From Allobosea lathyri (GTDB taxonomy: Bacteria > Pseudomonadota > Alphaproteobacteria > Rhizobiales > Beijerinckiaceae), in assembly GCF_900108245.1 (NCBI RefSeq), contig NZ_FNUY01000013.1:100841-164840 (forward strand): a stretch of 64,000 nt of DNA, given 5' to 3'. Shown here piece after piece: positions 17,052 to 25,453 of this stretch. Under the pieces are notes generated by a model. The model had not been told where the DNA came from, did no database searches, and saw nothing but the letters and a program-made list of their open reading frames with translations. The first letter of the stretch is position 1; each line of letters starts with the position of its first letter. The translations under genes and the position numbers were made by a program.

Positions 17052-18500
17052 GTGACCGAATTCGCAGGACATCTGCCGGGGTTTGCCATCGACGAGGTCG
17101 ACTGGCGGCGGCTTCACTTCGGCGCCTGGGGCGAGACCGTCGAGGTCGCCGTGCCCATGCTGAGCGATGCCCAGAGCGCGGCGCTGGCGACACGCGTCAG
17201 GGACAATGCCCGCAACTATCTCAAGACCCTGAGCGTCACCGAAATCGTTGCGATCCTCGACCGCGCGATCGCGCGACTGCTCGATCGCGACGATCCCTGG
17301 CGGCAGAAGGCCGAGGCGCTGCTGCCGATCGTGACGGGCTATGATCGCGAGATGGTCCGGCTCGGCCTGACCGGCTATCTGAAGACCTTCCGCGGCCCGC
17401 AGCTGCAGCGCTTCCTGAGCGAGGATTTTGCCAATCCGCAGATCCTCGACGCGTTCCAGCCGGCGGTAAAGGGCGGCTTCGCGAGAGCATTCGGCCCTGA
17501 TCTGCTGCTGCATGTCTGGGCGGGCAATGTGCCCGGCCTGCCGCTCTGGAGCCTGATCTCCGGCCTGCTGGTCAAGGCGGGAACGATAGGCAAGGTGCCC
17601 AGTGCCGAGCCCTTGCTGGCGAGCTGGTTTGCCAGGCTCATCGCCGAGATCGACCCCAGGCTCGGCGATTGTCTGGCCGTGGTCTGGTGGAAGGGTGGGG
17701 ACGAGACGCAGGAGCGCATCTGGCTTGAACAGGCCGATGTCGTCGTCGCCTATGGTGGTAACGACGCGCTCGCGGCAGTCCAGAAGCGCCTGCCGGTCAC
17801 CACGCGCTACCTGCCCCATGGCCACAAGATCGGCTTCGGCATGGTCTCGCGCGCCGCGCTCGATACGCGCAAGGCCGGCGTGCTTGCCCGTCAGGCGGCC
17901 TATGACGTGATCCGCTACGAGCAGCAGGGCTGCTACTCACCGCAGATGCTCTTCGTCGAGCGCGGCGGGACAGTCTCGCCCCGCGAGTTCTCGGGCTATG
18001 TCGCCCATGAACTGGCCAGCTTCAGCCAGAAGCATCCCCGCCGCGTGCTGTCGATCGAGGAGGCCAGCGCTGTCGCGAACTGGCGCAGCGCCGCGGAGCT
18101 CAGCACCTTCGGCGGCGATCGCGACCTGATCGGCGATGCGCACAACGATTGGAGCGTCGTTCATGTCGAGGACGAACAGGAGCTGGCTCCCAGCGGCCTG
18201 AACCGGACGCTTTCCGTCGTCGCGGTCGACGGGCTCGACGATGTCGTCGGCCTGATCGCCCCCTATCGCAGCTTCCTCCAGAGCGCGGGCGTCGCGGCAG
18301 AGCCCGAGGAACTCTTCCGGCTGGCGGGATTGCTCGGACAGGCCGGCGTCACCCGCATCTCGGCTTTGGGCCTGATGACGTCGCCCGAGGCAGGCTGGCA
18401 CAATGACGGGCGCTTCAACCTGCTCGACCTCGTCACGATGACGGAGATCGAGCACTCGGCAGAGGCAGAGGCAGAGAGGTTCGCGCCCTATGCCGATTGA
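17052..18500 (+). CDS. LuxC-like acyl reductase (aldehyde-forming)
   Basis: A 482-residue member of the LuxC acyl-CoA/acyl-protein reductase family, related to aldehyde dehydrogenases. It accepts an activated acyl group from LuxE on a Cys and reduces it with NADPH to the aldehyde. Cys294 in YEQQGCYSPQMLFVE is at the expected active-site position, and HVWAGNVPGLPLWSL and LPHGHKIGFG are family blocks. GTG 17052 lies four bases after the luxE-like stop. Together the two proteins form a carboxylate-to-aldehyde module. The acid is unknown; the riboswitch points to a thiamine-related compound and not a fatty acid. Confidence 0.85.
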   Translation: MTEFAGHLPGFAIDEVDWRRLHFGAWGETVEVAVPMLSDAQSAALATRVRDNARNYLKTLSVTEIVAILDRAIARLLDRDDPWRQKAEALLPIVTGYDREMVRLGLTGYLKTFRGPQLQRFLSEDFANPQILDAFQPAVKGGFARAFGPDLLLHVWAGNVPGLPLWSLISGLLVKAGTIGKVPSAEPLLASWFARLIAEIDPRLGDCLAVVWWKGGDETQERIWLEQADVVVAYGGNDALAAVQKRLPVTTRYLPHGHKIGFGMVSRAALDTRKAGVLARQAAYDVIRYEQQGCYSPQMLFVERGGTVSPREFSGYVAHELASFSQKHPRRVLSIEEASAVANWRSAAELSTFGGDRDLIGDAHNDWSVVHVEDEQELAPSGLNRTLSVVAVDGLDDVVGLIAPYRSFLQSAGVAAEPEELFRLAGLLGQAGVTRISALGLMTSPEAGWHNDGRFNLLDLVTMTEIEHSAEAEAERFAPYAD

Positions 18501-19266
18501 GCCGCAGGTTGAGCCGCACGATCCGGATTTCGTCGCCATCGAGCGGGCGAGCTACCGCTACGGCACCGATCCCGCCACCGTCGACGGCGTCGACTGGGCC
18601 ATTCCGCGCGGCGCGATCCACTGTCTGGTGGGGCGCAGCGGCAGCGGCAAGACGACCTTGCTGAAACTCGCAGCCGGCCTGCTGCTGCCCGATCAGGGGG
18701 CCGTCCGCATCGCTGGCGCGACCTTGCGCGAGCCGGGTTCGCAGATCGGCTTCGTGTTCCAGCAGCCGACCCTGCTGGACTGGCACAGCGTGACCGACAA
18801 CGTCCTGCTGCCGATCTCGCTCAAGCAAAAAGTTCGCCCGCAGCATCGCAAGAAGGCTGCCGAACTGCTGGAGCTCGTTTCGCTCAGTGCATTCGCGCAG
18901 CGTCATCCATCCGAACTCTCCGGCGGCCAGCAAAGCCGGGTCGCGGTTGCACGCGCGCTGATCGCGGAGCCCGCCGTGCTGCTGCTGGACGAGCCCTTTG
19001 CCGCGCTGGACGCCCTCACCCGCGAAGAGCTGCAGGACGATCTGCTGAGGCTTTGCGCGCTGCACCGCACCACGGTGCTGTTCGTGACCCATGACATCGC
19101 CGAGGCGGTCTATCTCGCCGATCGCGTGGCGATCATGGCAGCGGGGCGGCTCCATCACGAACTCACCATCGACCTGCCCCGGCCGCGAAACCGCGAGATG
19201 CGCTACGGACAGGCATTCAACGCGCTTTGCCGCGAGTTGCGGCAGGCGATGGATTGCGCGTCATGA
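18490..19266 (+). CDS. ABC importer ATPase (SsuB/TauB/ThiZ type)
   Basis: A 258-residue ATPase with Walker A GRSGSGKTT, Q-loop FVFQQPTLLDW, signature LSGGQQSRVAVARAL, Walker B LLLDEPFAALD and switch THDIAEAVYLADR. The FQQPTLLDW form and the downstream partners place it in the nitrate/sulfonate/taurine/pyrimidine (NMT1) importer group. It overlaps the luxC-like gene by 11 bases and the permease by four, so it is coupled to both. Confidence 0.9.
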   Translation: MPIEPQVEPHDPDFVAIERASYRYGTDPATVDGVDWAIPRGAIHCLVGRSGSGKTTLLKLAAGLLLPDQGAVRIAGATLREPGSQIGFVFQQPTLLDWHSVTDNVLLPISLKQKVRPQHRKKAAELLELVSLSAFAQRHPSELSGGQQSRVAVARALIAEPAVLLLDEPFAALDALTREELQDDLLRLCALHRTTVLFVTHDIAEAVYLADRVAIMAAGRLHHELTIDLPRPRNREMRYGQAFNALCRELRQAMDCAS

Positions 19267-20012
19267 TCCCGCGGCTGTCCTCGGCGCTCCTTCTGCTTGC
19301 CCTCCTCGCGGGCTGGGAGCTGTACTGCCGCAGCTCCGGCGTTTCGTCCCTGATCGTGCCGGCGCCCTCCGCCGTTCTGGCCACCCTGTGGAGCGAGGTC
19401 GCCAGCGGACGCCTGCTGCCGCATCTGCGGATCACGGCCACCGAGATGACGCTGGGCCTCGCTCTGGGCTGCGCGATCGGGCTGGTGACAGGCATCGTGC
19501 TGGCCGAGGCCGAGTTCCTGCGGCGCCTGCTGCACCCCTATATCGTTGCAAGCCAGGTCGTGCCCAAGCTGGCCCTGGGGCCGCTCTTCATCATCTGGTT
19601 CGGCTTCGGCATGACCTCGACCATCGTGATCACGGCCCTGATCTGCTTTTTTCCGCTGATGGAGAACACCGTCACCGGACTGCGGCAGGTCGATCCGGCG
19701 CGGCGCGAATTGTTTCGCATGCTGGGCGCCAGCCGCCTGCAGACGCTGCTGCGCTTGAAACTGCCGAGCGCCCTGCCGATGATCATGGCCGGTCTGCGGG
19801 TCGCCGTCGTGCTGGCGCTGGTGGGCGCGGTCGTCGGCGAGTTCATCGGCGGGCGCGCGGGGCTCGGCGCCTCGATCATCGCCGCCCAGAGCGTGATGGA
19901 TTCGAGCCTGATGTTCGCGCTCTTCGTCGTGATCACCCTGCTGGGGATGCTGTTCTACCAGGCCGCCCTCTGGGTCGAGCGCCTGATGCTGCGCCATCAT
20001 CTGAAAGGATAA
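19263..20012 (+). CDS. ABC importer permease (SsuC/ThiX type)
   Basis: A 249-residue inner-membrane permease with about six membrane segments and the BPD_transp_1 coupling motif (FRMLGASRLQTLLRLKLPSA, EAA loop). It starts at ATG 19263 in an ATGA overlap with the ATPase stop; the frame is open 12 codons further up but overlap coupling favours this ATG. It forms the channel for the substrate bound by the NMT1-like protein encoded next. Confidence 0.9.
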   Translation: MIPRLSSALLLLALLAGWELYCRSSGVSSLIVPAPSAVLATLWSEVASGRLLPHLRITATEMTLGLALGCAIGLVTGIVLAEAEFLRRLLHPYIVASQVVPKLALGPLFIIWFGFGMTSTIVITALICFFPLMENTVTGLRQVDPARRELFRMLGASRLQTLLRLKLPSALPMIMAGLRVAVVLALVGAVVGEFIGGRAGLGASIIAAQSVMDSSLMFALFVVITLLGMLFYQAALWVERLMLRHHLKG

Positions 20013-20069
20013 GTCATGTTCGCGATCCACCAGGGCTTCCGCCTTCCGGATAACTTCCGGAAGAAACTG

Positions 20070-20167
20070 GTCATCCTGGCCGGAGCGAAGCGGAGCGCCG
20101 GGATCCATCCTAGAGCTTCGGAGCCCTCCGATGGATCCCGGGTCGACCTTCGGTCGCCCAGGATGAC
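20070..20167. repeat. Dispersed palindromic repeat, copy 1 (contains a start codon)
   Basis: A 98-base element with ends GTCATCC and GGATGAC and two inner arms around GGATCC. The same architecture occurs at 43244-43339, truncated at 63617-63693, and as one arm at 61852-61880 (27 of 28 bases match the reverse complement of 20140-20167). The 3' end GGATGACGGCG supplies the ATG of the following binding-protein gene. Confidence 0.8.
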
Positions 20168-21134
20168 GGCGCGGTTGACGTTTGCCGTCGTCGCTTCACT
20201 GCTCGGGTGCTCGGCAGTGCAGGCTCAAACCCTCGACAAGGTCACCGTCGCCGGCTGGAGCCAGCCGATCAGCGAGATCACCAACCTCTTGGCCGAACCG
20301 GACAAAGGTTTCTTCAAGGCGCAGGGGATCGCGCTCGACTATGTGCCGGGCACCGGCGGCGGCTCGGCCATCCAGACCATGCTGACCGGCCAGGCCGACA
20401 TCGCCTTCACCGACCCGGCCTCGCTCTACCTCGCCCTCGACAAGGGCGAGAAGCTGGTCGCGATCTACAACATCTATCCGCAGAACGTCTTCAACGTGGT
20501 CTCGCCGAAATCGCGGGGCATCAGGAGCGCGGCCGATCTCAAGGGCAAGCGCATCGGCGTCTACAGCCTGTCGAGCGGCACGCGCCAGAACCTGCAGGTG
20601 CTGCTCAACCAGGCCGGCATTAGCGAAAGCGACGTGACGATCGAGGTCACCGGCCTGCTCAACTTCGCGCCGCTGATCCAGGGACAGGTCGACGCCACCG
20701 CCGCGACCGATACCGGGTTGCTGGTCGGCCGGATGAAGGGCCTGCCCGAGGTCGACGTGATCGAGGTCAAGGATCATCTCAACCTGCCCAGCGACATCTT
20801 CGTGGTGACGCAGGCGACCTATGAGGCGAAAAAGCCGCTGCTGAAGCGCTTCCTAGCCGCCTATCGCGACAGCGCCGCCTGGATGATCGCCAAGCCCGAG
20901 GAGGCCGCGAAGATCGCCGTGACGCGGGCGATCAACGGCCGCGACGAGGCCTTGAATCTCGAAATCATCAAGCTGCGGAACATCTCCACGATATCGCCGA
21001 CGACGGACGCCAAGGGCCTCGGCCATTTCGATGCAGGCGTGATGCAGACGGGCGCCGATGCATTCCACAAGCTCGGGCTGATCGCAAAGCCGATCGACAT
21101 GAGCCAGATCGTCAAGAGCGACCTGATCCCTTGA
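20163..21134 (+). CDS. NMT1/THI5-like ABC substrate-binding protein
   Basis: A 323-residue periplasmic binding protein with a signal peptide ending VQA-QT and the NMT1/SsuA pattern (GFFKAQGI, GGGSAIQTMLTGQADIAF, LKGKRIGV). The family includes ThiY, which binds formylaminopyrimidine. I use ATG 20163, which gives a clean signal peptide. The frame also runs from ATG 20016, which has the stronger ribosome site (AAGGATAAG), straight through the palindromic repeat; that product would have 49 extra residues before the signal. Under TPP control it most likely binds a thiamine precursor or breakdown product. Confidence 0.85.
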   Translation: MTARLTFAVVASLLGCSAVQAQTLDKVTVAGWSQPISEITNLLAEPDKGFFKAQGIALDYVPGTGGGSAIQTMLTGQADIAFTDPASLYLALDKGEKLVAIYNIYPQNVFNVVSPKSRGIRSAADLKGKRIGVYSLSSGTRQNLQVLLNQAGISESDVTIEVTGLLNFAPLIQGQVDATAATDTGLLVGRMKGLPEVDVIEVKDHLNLPSDIFVVTQATYEAKKPLLKRFLAAYRDSAAWMIAKPEEAAKIAVTRAINGRDEALNLEIIKLRNISTISPTTDAKGLGHFDAGVMQTGADAFHKLGLIAKPIDMSQIVKSDLIP

Positions 21135-21144
21135 GGCGTCCATC

Positions 21145-21912
21145 ATGAAGTTCCGCAATAGGGCCATTCTCGTGACCGGCGCGAGCCGCGGCATCGGCGC
21201 CGCGATCGCAAAGGCTTTTGCAGCCGAGGGCGGGCTCGTCATCGTCAACTACCGGCACAACGAGGCTGCTGCGCTTGGCGTGGTCGAGGCCTGCAAGGCC
21301 GCTGGCGGGCAGGCGCTGGCGATCGCAGCCGACGTCACCTCGGAAGCAGCGGTGGGCGCGATGGTCGCCCGCATCGCCGACGAGATCGGCAGGATCGACG
21401 CGGTCGTCAACAACGCCTTCGCCCCTTACGTGTTCGACCCCGACAACCGGACCCGGTTCTGGGACACGCCCTGGTCGGCCTATCAGACGCAGATCGATGG
21501 GGCGCTGAAGGCGACCTACAATGTCTGTCAGGCGGTGCTGCCGCTGATGAAGCAGCGGGTTCAGGGCAGCATCGTCAACATGGCGAGCGACCTCGTCGCA
21601 CGGCCGAGCATCCCCTATCACGACTACACCACGGCCAAAGCGGCCCTGATCGGCTTCAGCCGGACGCTCGCCGCGGAACTCGGCCCTCTGGGCATCCGGG
21701 TCAATTGCGTCGCGCCCGGGCTGGTCTATCCGACGGATTCGAGCCGTGCGACCCGCGAGGAGGTCAAGGACATGCTGATCGCTCAGACCCCCCTGCGACG
21801 GATCGCGACGGTCGAGGACGTGACCGGCCCCGTGCTGTTCCTGGCTTCCGACTGGAGCCGCTTCGTGACCGGGCAGATTCTGCATGTCGATGGCGGGCTG
21901 GTGATGACATAA
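21145..21912 (+). CDS. SDR-family oxidoreductase (FabG-like), riboswitch operon
   Basis: A 255-residue classical short-chain dehydrogenase with cofactor motif TGASRGIG, NNAF in place of NNAG, and catalytic Ser/Tyr/Lys in IVNMASD and YTTAK. It ends with HVDGGLVMT as usual for the family. It is the last gene of the riboswitch operon, 10 bases after the binding-protein stop. After LuxE/LuxC make an aldehyde, this enzyme could reduce it to an alcohol with NAD(P)H. That order of steps is inference; the gene could also oxidise a hydroxyl. Confidence 0.85.
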   Translation: MKFRNRAILVTGASRGIGAAIAKAFAAEGGLVIVNYRHNEAAALGVVEACKAAGGQALAIAADVTSEAAVGAMVARIADEIGRIDAVVNNAFAPYVFDPDNRTRFWDTPWSAYQTQIDGALKATYNVCQAVLPLMKQRVQGSIVNMASDLVARPSIPYHDYTTAKAALIGFSRTLAAELGPLGIRVNCVAPGLVYPTDSSRATREEVKDMLIAQTPLRRIATVEDVTGPVLFLASDWSRFVTGQILHVDGGLVMT

Positions 21913-22038
21913 GGGGAGCTGTCCAGCCGCGGCGACACCATTGCCAAGCGGCTTTGCCCGGCGGCGGCGATGCTGACACCGGAGCGGCTCGCGGAGCTTT
22001 ACCGGGCGAGCATCGAGACGGTCCGCGACGATGCCAGT

Positions 22039-22719
22039 TCAACCCCGGGCGTCGACCCAACGCCTTTCGGCCATGTGGAAGGCCCCGACGAGGATGAAGG
22101 TGAGGCAGAGATAGATCGCCGCCGCCGTCACATAGGGCTCGAACAGGATGTAGGATGTGAGGGTGATGTTGCGGGCGACGCCGGTGATCTCCAGCAGCGT
22201 CACCGTGCTCGCGAGCGAGGTCGCATGCATCATCATGATCGTCTCATTGCCGTAGAGCGTCAGCGAGCGGCTCAGCATGGCGGGGATGAGGATGCGCCGC
22301 GCAATCGTCCAGGGCGACATGCCATAGGCGCGCGCGGCTTCGATCTCGCCCGGCGGCAGATGACGCAAGCCGCCCGCGAAGATCTCGGTCGTATAGGCGG
22401 TGGTGTTGAGCACGAAGGTGAGCAGCACGCAGAACAGCGGGCTCGACAGCCAGGGCCAGAGAATGCTCTGGCGGAGCAATCCGAACTGCGCCAGGCCGAA
22501 ATAGATCAGGAAGAGCTGCACCAGCAGCGGCGTTCCCCTGAAGACCAGCGTGTAGCTCGCGATCGGCAGTCTGATCCAGGGATTGGGTGAATTGCGCAGC
22601 AAGGCGAGACCGAGCGACAGCCCGAAGCCGATCGCCAGAGCGGACACGGTCAGCAGCACCGTCAGGCGAGCGCCCTGGGCATAAAGCGGCAGGCTGTCGG
22701 CGATGATCGTCCAGTTCAT
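22039..22719 (-). CDS. Polar amino-acid ABC permease (HisM type)
   Basis: A 226-residue permease with five or six membrane segments and the HisMQ motif (GGLRHLPPGEIEAARAYGMS). It overlaps the upstream permease gene by four bases. Both permeases, a binding protein and an ATPase make a complete polar amino-acid importer read on the minus strand from about 25.06 kb. About 125 bases between its 3' end and the SDR gene hold no convincing gene, only degenerate coding-like sequence. Confidence 0.9.
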   Translation of the reverse strand: MNWTIIADSLPLYAQGARLTVLLTVSALAIGFGLSLGLALLRNSPNPWIRLPIASYTLVFRGTPLLVQLFLIYFGLAQFGLLRQSILWPWLSSPLFCVLLTFVLNTTAYTTEIFAGGLRHLPPGEIEAARAYGMSPWTIARRILIPAMLSRSLTLYGNETIMMMHATSLASTVTLLEITGVARNITLTSYILFEPYVTAAAIYLCLTFILVGAFHMAERRWVDARG

Positions 22720-23405
22720 CGTGACAACTCGCGCGTGCCGAGATCGAGCCTGCGTCCGAGCCAGGCCAGGAACAGGACGGAAGACAAGGTCAGCGCCAGA
22801 TAGAAGCCACCGGCCAGCAGATAGAAGGTGAAGGGCTGCCCGGTCGCCTCCGCCGCGCCCTTGGCGGTCAACATCACGTCCTGCAGGCCGATCAGCGAGG
22901 CGAGCGCGGTGGCCTTGAGCAGGACCAGCCAGTTATTGGTGAAGCCGGGAAGCGCGAGACGCGCCATCTGGGGCAGCAGGATGCCGGTAAAGGTCCGCAT
23001 GGGGCCAAGCCCGTAGGCGCGAGCCGCCTCGACCTGCCCTTTGGGGATCGCGACGAGAGCGCCGCGGAAGGTCTCGGTCATGTAGGCGCCGAAGATCAAC
23101 GCCAGCGTCACGGTTCCCGCGATGAAGGGATCGAGCTCGAAATAATAGGAAATGCCGGCCGCGGTCAGAACCTCGTTGACCAGCGTCGGCAGGCTGTAGA
23201 ACACCAGCAGCATCAGGACGAGATCGGGAATGCCCCGGACGACCGAGGTGTAGATGCCCGCCAGCGTGCGCAACACGACGCTGGAGGACAGTTTGCACAA
23301 AGCTCCCGCCAGCCCGAACAGGACGGCGAGCGCAAGCGCGCCCGCCGCCAGTTGCAGCGTGACCAGTCCGGCGCCCAGCACCGTCATGGCATAGGCGGCC
23401 AGCAT
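22716..23405 (-). CDS. Polar amino-acid ABC permease (HisQ type)
   Basis: A 229-residue permease paired with the next one. Start at ATG 23405, four bases after the binding-protein stop; the frame is open 26 codons upstream but that lies inside the binding-protein gene. The coupling motif is ALVAIPKGQVEAARAYGLG. It forms the heterodimeric channel with the HisM-like product. Confidence 0.88.
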   Translation of the reverse strand: MLAAYAMTVLGAGLVTLQLAAGALALAVLFGLAGALCKLSSSVVLRTLAGIYTSVVRGIPDLVLMLLVFYSLPTLVNEVLTAAGISYYFELDPFIAGTVTLALIFGAYMTETFRGALVAIPKGQVEAARAYGLGPMRTFTGILLPQMARLALPGFTNNWLVLLKATALASLIGLQDVMLTAKGAAEATGQPFTFYLLAGGFYLALTLSSVLFLAWLGRRLDLGTRELSR

Positions 23406-23409
23406 CGGC

Positions 23410-24186
23410 TCAGTTGGTCCCGAAATACTTGGCGTTGAGGGCGGCGAGAGCGCCGTTCTCGCGCAGCTTGGCGAGCCCCTCATTCACTGATTTCACCAGC
23501 TCCACATTGCGCTTGTTGATCGCAATCGCGACGCCCTCGCCGAATTCCGGCGCGTCCTTGCCGGTATAGCGCGGCCCGAGCAGGCCGAAACCCTTGCCAT
23601 CCTCGCTCTTGAGGAAGGCGTGCGTGATCTGCGCCTCATAGCTCATATGCAGCTCGGCGCGGCCAGAGGCCAGCTCAAGATAGGGCGCGCTGCCGCTGGT
23701 GTAGCGCTTGATGTCGGCCTGCGGGAAGGTCTTGGTGACGAAGGCATCCATCGGAGTGCCGGTCTGGACGGCGATGGTCTTGCCCTTCAGCCCTTCCGGC
23801 GTGAATTCGTAAGTCGCGCCCTGCTTGGCGACGAAGCGGAAGACGGGACGATCGTAGATGTCGCTGAAGGCGAGAATCTTGCGACGCGCCTCGGTCACTG
23901 TCAGCTGCGAGATCAGCGCATCGTATTTGCCGGCGATGAGGCCGGGGATCATCCCCTCCCAGGCGGCATTGATGATGTTGCATTTGAGCTTCGCAGCGTC
24001 GCAGACGGCCTGCATCAGCTCGACATCATAGCCCACGACCTTGCCCGAACTGTCGATCGATTCAAACGGCGGAAAGGTTGCGTCAGTCGCGATCGTGAGC
24101 ACCTTCTGCGCGGCTGCGGGCTGGATCTGGAGAGCACTCGAGGCAATCAGCATCGCTGCGCCGAACAGGCGGAAGAGCGGTTTCAT
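23410..24186 (-). CDS. Amino-acid ABC substrate-binding protein
   Basis: A 258-residue family-3 binding protein with signal peptide (cleavage after AAA-QK) and the motifs ATFPPFESID and VGYDVELMQAVC. The substrate-backbone Arg segment (TEARRKILAFSDIYDRP) is present, so an alpha-amino acid or similar ligand is expected. The divergent ureohydrolase suggests a guanidino amino acid such as arginine, but the side-chain pocket cannot be judged by eye. Confidence 0.9.
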   Translation of the reverse strand: MKPLFRLFGAAMLIASSALQIQPAAAQKVLTIATDATFPPFESIDSSGKVVGYDVELMQAVCDAAKLKCNIINAAWEGMIPGLIAGKYDALISQLTVTEARRKILAFSDIYDRPVFRFVAKQGATYEFTPEGLKGKTIAVQTGTPMDAFVTKTFPQADIKRYTSGSAPYLELASGRAELHMSYEAQITHAFLKSEDGKGFGLLGPRYTGKDAPEFGEGVAIAINKRNVELVKSVNEGLAKLRENGALAALNAKYFGTN

Positions 24187-24290
24187 GGCGGGTTCTCCGT
24201 TTCTTGGTGGCTGGTTGTGGAATCGCGCCGGAAACCAGGAATCCGGGGCCCCGGCACATGGACCCGGCTCGGTTGGGACCTGGAGACCGT

Positions 24291-25064
24291 TCAGTGCAGC
24301 CGGCCCGCGAGGAACTGCTGGAGCCTGACGCTTTGCGGGTGCTCGAAGATCTCGGCGGGCGATCCCCGCTCCTCGACGAGCCCCTGATGCAGGAACAGCA
24401 CCTCGCTGGAGACATGGCGCGCGAAGCCCATCTCATGGGTCACGATCACCATGGTGCGCCCCTCCTCCGCCAGAGCCTGCATGACCTTGAGCACCTCGCC
24501 GACGAGTTCCGGATCCAGCGCGGAGGTCGGCTCATCGAACAGCATCACCTCCGGCTCCATGCAAAGCGCGCGCGCAATCGCAACGCGCTGCTGCTGGCCG
24601 CCCGACAGCCGCGCCGGATAGCGGTCGTGCATGTCCTTGCCGAGGCCGACCTTGGCGAGGTTGGCGTAGGCCCGCTCCAGCGCCTCGACGCGGGGAATGC
24701 CGAGCGCATGGATCGGCGCCTCGATCACGTTCTGCAGCACGGTCATATGCGACCACAGGCAGAAGTTCTGGAACACCATCGAAAGGCGCGTGCGGATGCG
24801 CTGAAGCTGTGCCGGGCTCTTGGCCCGCAATTCGCCGGTTCGCGGATCGGGCACGGTGACCAGCGTCTCGCCGCCGACTTCGATCGTGCCGCGATGCGGC
24901 CGTTCGAGAAAATTGATGCAACGCAGGAAGGTGCTTTTGCCGGAGCCGCTGGAGCCGAGAATGCTGACGACATCGCCCGCCCTGGCCGACAGGCTGACGC
25001 CCTTGAGCACTTCATGAGGCCCGTAATGCTTGTGAATATCCGTGACGGCCAGTTTCATCATCAT
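24291..25064 (-). CDS. Amino-acid ABC transporter ATPase (HisP/GlnQ type)
   Basis: A 257-residue ATPase with Walker A GSSGSGKST, signature LSGGQQQRVAIARAL, Walker B VMLFDEPTSALDPE and switch THEMGFAR, all typical of the polar amino-acid group. It is the first gene of the importer operon, followed after 104 bases by the binding protein. The gap holds no gene. Confidence 0.92.
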   Translation of the reverse strand: MMMKLAVTDIHKHYGPHEVLKGVSLSARAGDVVSILGSSGSGKSTFLRCINFLERPHRGTIEVGGETLVTVPDPRTGELRAKSPAQLQRIRTRLSMVFQNFCLWSHMTVLQNVIEAPIHALGIPRVEALERAYANLAKVGLGKDMHDRYPARLSGGQQQRVAIARALCMEPEVMLFDEPTSALDPELVGEVLKVMQALAEEGRTMVIVTHEMGFARHVSSEVLFLHQGLVEERGSPAEIFEHPQSVRLQQFLAGRLH

Positions 25065-25292
25065 CAGTGCTCCTCCAGAGAAGGCGGCGCTTGTCGAGCC
25101 CGCAAAACCGCGCAGGCATGGCGGCGCCGATCTCGAACGTGCTCTCGTGCGGCACCGTCTCGTGTCCGCCCGCGCCTTCTTTTGTCCCCTGGCCGAAATG
25201 GTGTGAAGTCATCCGGCGACCGGGCTCTTGCAGCCCTTGTCAACCTATCAAGCAAGCCCGGCCGGTCAGAGCAAATGATGAATCGTCACCAA

Positions 25293-25315
25293 AAACATGA
25301 CTCAAATTCATGTTT
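25293..25315. promoter_or_regulatory. Inverted repeat between amino-acid importer and ureohydrolase
   Basis: AAACATGA at 25293-25300 and TCATGTTT at 25308-25315 form a perfect 8-bp dyad with a 7-base centre. It lies in the 389-base divergent intergenic region (25065-25453), which is otherwise without a gene. The size and AT-rich arms fit a LysR-type site; a LysR gene lies just beyond the ureohydrolase. Confidence 0.5.
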
Positions 25316-25453
25316 AAACCGACATCACTGGATTAATTCTTGGGCACGCCGGCAAATACCTGAAATGTCATCAACCGATGGCTGACGAAGCTTCACTTCA
25401 CGCATCGTCGCATCGCATGCCAAATCCCGCTCGGCAGATGACAGGAGCGTGCC

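Noticed and set aside
15917..18500. A bioluminescence (lux) operon
   Set aside because: Only LuxE- and LuxC-type genes are present; luxA, luxB and luxD are absent, and the operon is under a TPP riboswitch with an importer.
21913..22038. A small gene between the SDR and the permease
   Set aside because: An ATG and short frame (MLTPERLAELYRAS...) exist, but the frame runs into the permease gene on the other strand and shows no supporting signals; at best a remnant.
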